Assembly (NCBI GenBank): GCA_002898675.1
Contig: BEHW01000019.1
Span: forward strand, 1-24,832
Direction: 5' to 3'
DNA from: a bacterium HR20
GTDB taxonomy: Bacteria > Bacteroidota > Ignavibacteria > Kapaibacteriales > NICIL-2
DNA: 24,832 nucleotides
In this document: positions 1 to 6,362 of the stretch, piece by piece
Numbering within the stretch: position 1 is the first letter of the stretch
Layout of the letters: the number at the start of each line of letters is the position of its first letter
Position numbers and translations under genes: made by a program
The notes under the pieces: model-generated
The model's input: only the letters and a program-made list of their open reading frames with translations
What the model was told of the DNA's origin: nothing
Databases searched by the model: none

Positions 1-1
1 C

Positions 2-91
2 GTGCGCGGGAAAAAACTCTACGATCGGCGGGAGGACATCAAAGCGCGTGACGCGGAGCGGACGATGCGACGTGCCGCGTCATCGGAATAG
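2..91 (+). CDS. smpB: SsrA-binding protein SmpB, C-terminal fragment
   Basis: This is a partial gene; its 5' part lies outside the window. SmpB binds tmRNA and brings it to stalled ribosomes for trans-translation. The visible 29 residues contain RGKKLYDRREDIKARDAER followed by a basic end and a TAG stop. This matches the conserved C-terminal tail of SmpB (GKKLYDKRE...KRRDAER), which forms a helix in the empty mRNA channel. The stop lies 2 nt from the 3' end of the convergent tRNA-His gene. The reading frame was found by translating the window edge by eye. Confidence 0.88.
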   Translation: MRGKKLYDRREDIKARDAERTMRRAASSE

Positions 92-93
92 AG

Positions 94-168
94 GGCGGGC
101 AACGGGATTCGAACCCGCGACCCCCAGAGCCACAATCTGGTGCTCTAACCAGCTGAGCTATGCCCGCC
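94..168 (-). tRNA. tRNA-His (GTG anticodon)
   Basis: The minus strand folds as a complete cloverleaf. The acceptor GCGGGCA pairs with TGCCCGC. An encoded G at position -1 (base 168) faces C73 (base 94), the identity hallmark of histidine tRNA. The anticodon stem CCAGA/TCTGG encloses loop TTGTGGC, giving anticodon GTG. The T loop is the standard GGTTCGAATCC. CCA is not encoded. The gene starts 23 nt after the stop of the upstream minus-strand lipoprotein gene and may be processed from that transcript. Confidence 0.96.
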
Positions 169-191
169 AGCGTGTGGGGCAAAAATACGGA

Positions 192-869
192 CTAACGCAC
201 CAGCGGGATCTCCAGCAGAGCACTCAACCGAAGCCGGCGGATTTTCCGTTGTTGACCTTGGTCGTTGGTTACGACGAAGTGTTGCACCGTGAGCTTGAGC
301 ACAACGGCGTGACTACTATTGCGCCATATGCGAAGAACGCAGAATACCGAATCGCGAAGCTCCGGAGGGATCTCTGGGCTAGTCGAAGTGAGTCTGCTTG
401 GACGGTAGAGCCACCCGTTCATTCCTGCTTCGCGGAGGTAGAAGACTGCCTCTCCCCGAATGAGCCGCTTTTCTCCGCGGTCGAGGAAGATCTCTGCTGC
501 GCTATCGAGCTCGAGTGTGAAGCGACGCACGCGCAGCGGGATCGTATCACGCCAGCTGCTGACTTTGGGAATCAAGCTCAGCCGCAAACGGAGAACACGA
601 TTTCCAACGGTATCGAGGACAATAGTGTTCCTTTCATCTTGCCCTGACCACGGTAGTCCAGGGGTACTTGCCAAGACGTAGTCATACTCTTGCCCATCGC
701 CACCAGTAAGGAAGCGGTCATCACCAGAGGCTTCATCGAGATGCTCCGGCAGAATTGTACGCTCGATAGGCTTGGGATTTTCGACGACAGGGTCAGTAAC
801 GCTGCTTGGATCGGCACAGCTCCAGAGCGCTATCGAAAGTGCAGACAAGAACAACAACCGTGTTTTCAT
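192..869 (-). CDS. Predicted lipoprotein, third gene of ECF sigma operon
   Basis: This is an unrecognised 225-residue protein. The chosen ATG at 869 gives a short basic n-region, a hydrophobic stretch and a lipobox-like LWSC with Cys18, so export and lipidation are likely. An AGGA sequence about 8 nt upstream supports this start. The longer reading to 917 would overlap the preceding gene and hide the signal peptide. The mature part is rich in Arg, Leu and Asp with alternating hydrophobic stretches, suggesting beta structure, and no catalytic motif was seen. It starts 10 nt after the stop of the anti-sigma/barrel gene, so it is probably co-expressed. It could be a periplasmic or outer-membrane partner of that protein, which is inference from position only. 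Confidence 0.72.
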   Translation of the reverse strand: MKTRLLFLSALSIALWSCADPSSVTDPVVENPKPIERTILPEHLDEASGDDRFLTGGDGQEYDYVLASTPGLPWSGQDERNTIVLDTVGNRVLRLRLSLIPKVSSWRDTIPLRVRRFTLELDSAAEIFLDRGEKRLIRGEAVFYLREAGMNGWLYRPSRLTSTSPEIPPELRDSVFCVLRIWRNSSHAVVLKLTVQHFVVTNDQGQQRKIRRLRLSALLEIPLVR

Positions 870-879
870 TGCTGCGATC

Positions 880-2073
880 CTAAAAACGGAACATAATCCC
901 ATACGTGATGCCCACATTCGGCGTCAGGTACGGCGTGGACTGATAGACGTACCGCATCAACGCACCTTCCAAGCCGAGCATGACACCGACCGAAGGAGCA
1001 GGGCGATATACCACACCAGCTGTTGCTCGACCGAGCAGACCGAATTCTGTTGCACCTACCCCCAGCTGCGCAAACGGCTCCCACTGGGGGCCGAGCTGGG
1101 TACGATACTGGTAGCTGGCGACGCCCCAGAGCAATGCTGGGTATGCTTCGTAGCGGAGGCGTGTGTCTTCCTGGTAGCCGTAGAACTGCATCGCAAACGG
1201 TTCGCGGCCAACCTCGATCCCAACGGCGTGGTGATCGCTGAGCGTGTAGAAGAGCCCAACGGCACTGGTGCTCAGCGCGGAGCTACGGTCCGGTTGCTGT
1301 GGGACAGTAACGAGCGAGCTTGTCGCTAACCCACGGAGCAGGAGTCGGAACTGTGGATAGTGCTCGTACGTGGGGAGCAATGGCGTTTGCGCCGACTGTT
1401 CAATGGCTACGTCGCGCGGTGACTTTGGTTGCTCGGAACGGCGGATTGTATATGGCGCGGCTGTAAAGCGGATGGGTTGGACATCATCCAAGAGCGCAAG
1501 CTCCTGCTGGTGCTGCGATGGTTGGACTGCGGGCGGTGTTGCTGTTCCTGGAGGTGCTGCGTGCTCTGGTGGGGTAGCTGCGTTTGCCTCTTCTGCGCGT
1601 GCGGTGCTCGGAGTGCCACCTACATAGACTGTCCGTGTGCGGTAGACAATACGTTCAACGACCGTTGTTTCCGGTGTTGGTTGTTGGGTAGGAGTTTGTT
1701 GCTGTGCAACTGGCGGAGGTGTCGGCGGAGTTGATAGCAGCGTCATTGCCAGCCATGTGAGAGCACCACCAGCAATCGCACTTACAACCGGAAGCCAAAG
1801 CCGGCGCAAGAGACTTGCGCCAATACTTGCACCCATTCCGATGCCCAGGCTTTGGAAGATGGCAGCGGTCGTGCCGAGCGGTGGCACAAGCGCCACAAGA
1901 TCATTGCGTGCTGCTCGGCGGAGAGCAAGCAGCTCGCGCATTTCCTGACGCAGGTCTGCATGCGTGGCTAGTGCGCTGAAGAGCGGCTCCTCGAGCGCTG
2001 GCTCCAGCTCGCCATCGAGATATGCCGAAAGCCATTCGGAGTATTTCTCGGTGTAGTCCATTTGATCATTCAT
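880..2073 (-). CDS. Dual-membrane anti-sigma-like protein with C-terminal outer-membrane beta-barrel
   Basis: The 397-residue protein has four visible parts. Residues 1-90 are a cytosolic helical region with an AYLDGEL motif like the start of anti-sigma domains, but without the zinc-binding HxxxCxxC. Residues about 92-113 are one transmembrane helix. Residues about 114-240 are a Pro/Gln/Thr/Ala-rich linker. Residues about 265-397 alternate like an outer-membrane barrel and end in Phe (MFRF), the usual barrel C-terminus. Such a chain would anchor in the inner membrane, cross the periplasm and insert in the outer membrane. Dual-membrane-spanning anti-sigma factors are known in Bacteroides (recalled, not checked). 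Its ATG overlaps the sigma-factor stop by 8 nt, which implies translational coupling and that it is the cognate regulator. Confidence 0.78.
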   Translation of the reverse strand: MNDQMDYTEKYSEWLSAYLDGELEPALEEPLFSALATHADLRQEMRELLALRRAARNDLVALVPPLGTTAAIFQSLGIGMGASIGASLLRRLWLPVVSAIAGGALTWLAMTLLSTPPTPPPVAQQQTPTQQPTPETTVVERIVYRTRTVYVGGTPSTARAEEANAATPPEHAAPPGTATPPAVQPSQHQQELALLDDVQPIRFTAAPYTIRRSEQPKSPRDVAIEQSAQTPLLPTYEHYPQFRLLLRGLATSSLVTVPQQPDRSSALSTSAVGLFYTLSDHHAVGIEVGREPFAMQFYGYQEDTRLRYEAYPALLWGVASYQYRTQLGPQWEPFAQLGVGATEFGLLGRATAGVVYRPAPSVGVMLGLEGALMRYVYQSTPYLTPNVGITYGIMFRF

Positions 2074-2656
2074 CAGTGGTGTTCATATCCTCGGTTCGAT
2101 CGGAGAAGTACGGTGCCAAAATTGCGCGGAGTTTCTGCCGCGCACGGAACGCTCGAACCTTGACTACATCCGCACTAACGCCAGTCATCGCACCAATTTC
2201 TGCATACGAGAGGCCTTCGTACTCATGGAGCACAAAGGCTTCTCTGTATTCCAGCGGAAGCAGTTCAAGTGCGCGGGCAAGGAGCTCTGCCAGTTCATCG
2301 TTTTCATAGGGCTGCTCACGCGTGATGCTGTGGTAGTCTTCCAACTCGAGGGTTGGGTGAGCGCTCCGCTTGATGTTGAGGCAGACGTTCCGTGCAATGC
2401 GGAGGAGAAACGCCGGTACGTTCGTCATTGTCCGCAGAGGATCTGCGGTCGAATAGAACCGCATGAAGGCTTCTTGGAAGGCGTCCTTGGCAACGTCGTC
2501 ATCGCCCATGATACGGCGGCAGTAGGCATAAACCCGCGGTGCATGGCGGTGGTAGAGTTCGGTAAATGCCGCATCGCGCTCGCGCTTGGAGTAGCGCTCT
2601 GTGTCACTCATCCGCGCGTAGAGCTCGGCATCGCTCAAGGCGCCAGTATCACTCAT
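2066..2656 (-). CDS. ECF-family RNA polymerase sigma factor
   Basis: This 196-residue sigma-70 family protein directs RNA polymerase to a specific regulon. Region 2 is visible as FTELYHRHAPRVYAYCRRIM followed by AKDAFQEAFMRFY. Region 4 is visible as LPLEYREAFVLHEYEGLSYA followed by EIGAMTGVSADVVKVRAFRA, the helix-turn-helix that reads the -35 element. The ATG at 2656 was chosen over a TTG at 2722 because the TTG lies inside a consensus-like -35 box whose transcript would start near 2685. The length then equals that of typical ECF factors. It is the first gene of a three-gene operon with the dual-membrane anti-sigma-like protein and a lipoprotein. Autoregulation is possible but not shown. Confidence 0.93.
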   Translation of the reverse strand: MSDTGALSDAELYARMSDTERYSKRERDAAFTELYHRHAPRVYAYCRRIMGDDDVAKDAFQEAFMRFYSTADPLRTMTNVPAFLLRIARNVCLNIKRSAHPTLELEDYHSITREQPYENDELAELLARALELLPLEYREAFVLHEYEGLSYAEIGAMTGVSADVVKVRAFRARQKLRAILAPYFSDRTEDMNTTDE

Positions 2657-2693
2657 CAAGCCAACAGGATCGGTTTGCGAATGCAATAACGAA

Positions 2694-2722
2694 ACTACAG
2701 CCAAGGGTGTAACAGGTGTCAA
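2694..2722 (-). promoter_or_regulatory. Sigma-70-like promoter of the ECF sigma operon
   Basis: The minus strand reads TTGACA (2722-2717), a 17-nt spacer, then TGTAGT (2699-2694). The -35 is perfect and the -10 matches 4 of 6 consensus bases. Predicted transcription starts near 2685, about 30 nt before the ATG at 2656. The site was found by eye, and FCB organisms often use a different -7/-33 promoter, so it needs transcript mapping. Confidence 0.5.
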
Positions 2723-2780
2723 AAAGTTTGGTTGCTTGTTGTTACCAGTTGCTCCCAGCCCATGTTACTGCTATCGAGCT

Positions 2781-2793
2781 TGGGAAATTCCCA
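2781..2793. promoter_or_regulatory. Small palindrome in the divergent promoter region
   Basis: The arms TGGGAA and TTCCCA flank a single A between the divergent sigma-factor and T9SS cargo genes, 33 nt before the latter's ATG. It could be an operator half-site pair. No known regulator motif was recognised, and short palindromes occur by chance. Confidence 0.2.
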
Positions 2794-2825
2794 CTGGATT
2801 GTTCCACAATCTGTGAGGTTGTTCG

Positions 2826-5072
2826 ATGACACTCCGCATTGCTCTTGCTACAGCGCTGGTGCTTGCCAGTAGCGTGTTTGCTGCTGCGCCCAGCAAACCG
2901 CGTGAGTTTTCTGCCACAGGTGCATACACCGATACACCCGGGCAGTATAAGGCGCTTCTTTCATGGCTTCCGAGCGAGTGGGAGCAGGAAACAAGTCGTC
3001 CGACGGGGTATTACGTTTACCGTGCCACAGGCGCAACGGAAGACCTCTCGCAGTACAGCCGTATTGCGACAGTCCCTGCCGGCTCGCAGGATCCGCAGGT
3101 GTACACGTACACGGATCATCCGCTCGACTCCGGGACGTACTCGTACTACGTCACCGCGTACAACAGCGATGGAGAAAGCCCGCGTACGCCTATTCGCGTT
3201 GTTACTGTTCCTCCGAACTCGCCACCGAATTCCTTGCTCCGCTTTGTTTCCCAACCACCAACGAAAGGGCAGGTCGGCGTGGGGTATCGCTACCAAGCGC
3301 GCGCCGAAACGCCACTCCAAGGTGTTACAATTCGCTATCAGCTTGTCAGCGGCCCTGATGGCATGAGCATCGACCAGAGCACGGGGCTGCTCACGTGGAC
3401 ACCTCAGCGTGCCGGAGAATATCGCGTCGTTATCAAGGCGACTATCGAGGTACAGGGTCAAGTGATCTCGGCGATGCAGGATTGGACGATCGTTGTCGGC
3501 CAGGAGGAAGAGCATGATGGTTGTGTCCTCGTCGAAGGCATCGTCCGTGATACCAGTGGCGAACCTGTTTCATCTGGCGTCGTGATTGCATATCGTGCCG
3601 CAACGCGGCAAAATGAAACAGTTTGGGTGCGAGCTGGCAAAGCAGAAGTTGGAGATCTTGGGACCTTCCACATGCGCCTTGGGGCTGGGCAGTACAAGTT
3701 CGTAACAGAAGGGCGTGGCTACCGGGCCTCGTGGTACGAAAGCAGCAATACTGCCGATAGTGCGACTATCGTGACGCTCGAGTGTGGAGCAGATTCGGTC
3801 CTCGAACTGGTGTTCGTTGTCACCCCACGCGAAGCGGAGCACTTCTTCACTGTCAGCGGACGGGTAACATCGCGTGAGTCTGGCAGTGGTGTCGCTGCAT
3901 GGGTGAAATTCATGGCGACGATCAATCACCACGACGAGCATGCCGATGATGACAGGCAGCAGGATCTCACCTTCACTGCCGAAACCAATGCCGAGGGATA
4001 CTACGAAATCCGCTTATCGAATCGCTACACGTACATCGCACGGGCGATTCCACGCAGTGATGCGTATCTGCCGCTCTACTACGATGGTACCAGCAACATT
4101 GCTGAAGCGACTCAGATCACACTTAGCTCCAATCGCGATGGAGTAAATTTTGCATTGCCAAATCGGCCAGCGTATACCGGAGGGTTCGGCGGACAACTAG
4201 TGGACTCAGCCGGTAACGGTGTGGCAGGATGGGCAATTGCCTGCCGTATTCTGACAAATAGCAACGAGCGAGGTGATCGCATCCGGCGATTCCGTACCGT
4301 CGAGACAGATTCGTTGGGCAACTACCGCTTCAGCGGACTTGAACCGGGAGTGTACGTCGTCCTTGGAATTCCGAAGTCGCGGGACCTTGTCCCAGGGTTT
4401 TGTGTGCTCGGTGATTTCGCAACGCTCCGCTGGCGAAACGCTACCCGCATTGAAGTTGGCGATGCGATGCTCTCGGTGCAGTACGTGATCAAGCTCCGCC
4501 CGCGCGCGGGTGTGCGTGGCATTGTGCGGCTCGATGGTTGGGTTCGAGGGCGTGGCGAGCGAATCAAGATTGGCTCGGCTGAGCAGGGCGATGTTCCGGT
4601 TGCCGGTGCGCTGGTTGCCATTGTCTCAAGTGCAGGGATTGAGGGGTACGCGATTACGCAAGATGATGGCTACTACGCGATTGAGGGATTGGTGCCACTT
4701 GTAGGGCAACTCGTTGTGGACCATCCCGACTATGAATCTTCCATCAGCCAAGTTGCGATCGGCAATGGATCAACGCAATCCCAAAACGCAACCTTGGACC
4801 CAGCGTCGGTGAGCACTGTCGAACCTGATGCGCTCAGCGCCATCACAGTTGCACCAAACCCAGCATCGAACGCGGTGCATATCGAGCTCGGCACGGGTGC
4901 AGGACCTGCACGTATCGAGGTGCTTTCAGTCCTTGGCACGATCGTTGCGGCAACAGAGACAACCGAACCCCACGTTGTGCTTCCCACGGAGGCATTGAGT
5001 GCAGGTGTCTATGCAGTGCGGATCACAACTGCAGGTGGGGTGCGCACACAGCCACTTGTCATCGTGCGCTAA
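2826..5072 (+). CDS. Secreted multidomain T9SS cargo (FN3, Ig-like, carboxypeptidase-regulatory-like repeats)
   Basis: The protein is 748 residues, with a signal peptide at residues 1-20 (VFAAA cleavage region). A fibronectin type III-like domain spans about 24-130 (YYVYRATG, SYYVTAYNSDG). A cadherin-like/putative Ig domain spans about 138-225 (STGLLTWTP). Four carboxypeptidase-regulatory-like beta-sandwich repeats follow at about 231-335, 341-445, 451-558 and 563-660, recognisable from GIV/GRV-type starts and D..G.Y.. motifs. The type A T9SS sorting domain at 673-748 contains VAPNPASNAVHIEL and ends GVYAVRIT...LVIVR. It is probably carried through the outer membrane by T9SS and attached to the surface or released. 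No enzyme domain is visible, so an adhesive or structural role is inferred. GAGG 7 nt before the ATG supports the start. Confidence 0.85.
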   Translation: MTLRIALATALVLASSVFAAAPSKPREFSATGAYTDTPGQYKALLSWLPSEWEQETSRPTGYYVYRATGATEDLSQYSRIATVPAGSQDPQVYTYTDHPLDSGTYSYYVTAYNSDGESPRTPIRVVTVPPNSPPNSLLRFVSQPPTKGQVGVGYRYQARAETPLQGVTIRYQLVSGPDGMSIDQSTGLLTWTPQRAGEYRVVIKATIEVQGQVISAMQDWTIVVGQEEEHDGCVLVEGIVRDTSGEPVSSGVVIAYRAATRQNETVWVRAGKAEVGDLGTFHMRLGAGQYKFVTEGRGYRASWYESSNTADSATIVTLECGADSVLELVFVVTPREAEHFFTVSGRVTSRESGSGVAAWVKFMATINHHDEHADDDRQQDLTFTAETNAEGYYEIRLSNRYTYIARAIPRSDAYLPLYYDGTSNIAEATQITLSSNRDGVNFALPNRPAYTGGFGGQLVDSAGNGVAGWAIACRILTNSNERGDRIRRFRTVETDSLGNYRFSGLEPGVYVVLGIPKSRDLVPGFCVLGDFATLRWRNATRIEVGDAMLSVQYVIKLRPRAGVRGIVRLDGWVRGRGERIKIGSAEQGDVPVAGALVAIVSSAGIEGYAITQDDGYYAIEGLVPLVGQLVVDHPDYESSISQVAIGNGSTQSQNATLDPASVSTVEPDALSAITVAPNPASNAVHIELGTGAGPARIEVLSVLGTIVAATETTEPHVVLPTEALSAGVYAVRITTAGGVRTQPLVIVR

Positions 5073-5112
5073 CAGGTGCGACAGCGACACGCGTTTCATG
5101 GTACCCTCACAC

Positions 5113-5149
5113 GAGCGCCGCGTTGGGAAACGCGGCGCTCTTTGTTTTT
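5113..5149 (+). terminator. Strong rho-independent terminator after the T9SS cargo gene
   Basis: A perfect 12-bp stem, GAGCGCCGCGTT with AACGCGGCGCTC, closes a four-base GGGA loop and is followed by TTTGTTTTT. It lies 40 nt after the cargo gene stop and 21 nt before the end of convergent holA. The opposite strand lacks a T-run, so it acts in the plus direction only. Confidence 0.93.
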
Positions 5150-5170
5150 GAATGCTTGTGTGTACCGAGG

Positions 5171-6256
5171 TTATGTGGTGATCGTCACGAGCGTGTGCTC
5201 GAGGACTGTCAGCGCATCGAGCGAGGTGGTCTTCAGTTGCACATCGGCAGAGTGGAGTGCGTCGAGCGCGCGTTCGATCTCGGCTGGTGTGTACTGGTTG
5301 AGCGCGGCTACGTATTCGGGCACAAAAAACGGCGAAACTCCAACGGCACGCCCTAATTCGCTATGGTTCGGCGTCGTAGCCCGTAGCTCAGAAAGCCGCC
5401 AGAGAATGAGAAAGTAACGTGCGAGCATCGTTACGATGAGCAGATCCTGCCGCTCAGTGCGTACCATGTAGTGCAAGATCGAGAGCGCGCGGGCACGGTC
5501 CTTCTGCCCAAGTGCCCTCTGCAATTCGAAGATGTTGTACACGCGCGAAGCACCGGCAACAGCTAAGACGTGCTCCCGTGTGATGCGACGCTGGGAGCCT
5601 GCGTAGAGTATCGTCTTGGCAACTTCATTGGCCAAATCCCGAAGCGATGGTCCCGTCTGCACAACGAGGTATTCGGCGGCCTCGGGTGTGCAGTCGTAGC
5701 CATACTGTTTGAAACGTTCGATGACCCATTCAGGAATGCGGCGTTCGGGAAGACGCGGCATCTCCAGCCATGCAGCATGCGTAAGGAGTGCGTTATACGG
5801 GAATCGCAGCTTTGCAAGCTTCGCCTCTGCCTTCGAACGTTGCTTCGGATTCGATAGCGCTGCAGCGATGCCCTTCAGCTCTTCGCTCACGACGCGACCA
5901 TCCGTTGCCATGAGAACGAGAACTGTTGCAGGGGATGGTGACGCCAAGTACTGCAACCAGAGTGCCTGCTCCGCGCTGTTTTTTTTGCCAACTGCCGTCC
6001 GATCGAAGCGTCGCACGGTGATCAGTCGCTGCGTGCTCGCCATCGGAAAGGCCTCGGCGCGGCGGACAATCTGCTCGATGGAGAGTTCCTCGCCGTCGAG
6101 CAGTTCAATGTCCACCGGATCGGTTCCTTCCTGGCGCATGCGTTCGGCAATCGCGGCAGCTGCCTCTTCGACCAAGAACTCTTCTTCGCCAAAAAAGAAG
6201 ATGACGCGCGGTAACTGTTTCGCACGGAGAAGCCCGTGCAGTGATTCGACCAGCAT
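5171..6256 (-). CDS. holA: DNA polymerase III delta subunit (HolA)
   Basis: This 361-residue clamp-loader subunit opens the beta sliding clamp during replication. The N-terminus MLVESLHGLLRAKQLPRVIF, followed by FFGEEEFLVEEA at residues 21-32, matches the delta family pattern (LPxVYLLYGEExFLxEEA). Later features also fit: LITVRRFD, the long helical middle (GPSLRDLANEVAKTILYAG), VYNIFELQRALGQKDRARAL, and the C-terminal collar segment with helical LARYFLILWRL. The ATG at 6256 was chosen because the family N-terminus begins there. The reading can be extended to a TTG at 6337, but that adds an unconserved 27 residues. An A8 run lies in the coding strand at 5979-5986. It shares a 106-nt divergent region with the BNR-repeat gene. 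Confidence 0.9.
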   Translation of the reverse strand: MLVESLHGLLRAKQLPRVIFFFGEEEFLVEEAAAAIAERMRQEGTDPVDIELLDGEELSIEQIVRRAEAFPMASTQRLITVRRFDRTAVGKKNSAEQALWLQYLASPSPATVLVLMATDGRVVSEELKGIAAALSNPKQRSKAEAKLAKLRFPYNALLTHAAWLEMPRLPERRIPEWVIERFKQYGYDCTPEAAEYLVVQTGPSLRDLANEVAKTILYAGSQRRITREHVLAVAGASRVYNIFELQRALGQKDRARALSILHYMVRTERQDLLIVTMLARYFLILWRLSELRATTPNHSELGRAVGVSPFFVPEYVAALNQYTPAEIERALDALHSADVQLKTTSLDALTVLEHTLVTITT

Positions 6257-6362
6257 CGGGTGACGGATGAAGTGCGACTGCGCAGCGAAGATAGAAAGGG
6301 GTGTTGAAATTTCACACCCGGATTTCGTAAATCGCAACGTTGTCGAATGTGGAGGATAGCCA

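Noticed and set aside
48..647. Plus-strand open reading of 199 codons
   Set aside because: It reads through the antisense of tRNA-His and of the lipoprotein gene; its RATGFEPATPRATI segment is the translated tRNA.
772..1329. Plus-strand reading of 185 codons
   Set aside because: It is a shadow of the anti-sigma/barrel gene, which has clear domains and operon overlap.
2657..2722. TTG-initiated extension of the sigma factor
   Set aside because: The codon lies in the -35 box of a convincing promoter and the extra residues match no sigma-factor region.
6304..6331. TTGAAA plus GTAAAT promoter for the BNR gene
   Set aside because: The boxes are weak and the -10 match is poor; many such pairs occur by chance, so it was not listed.
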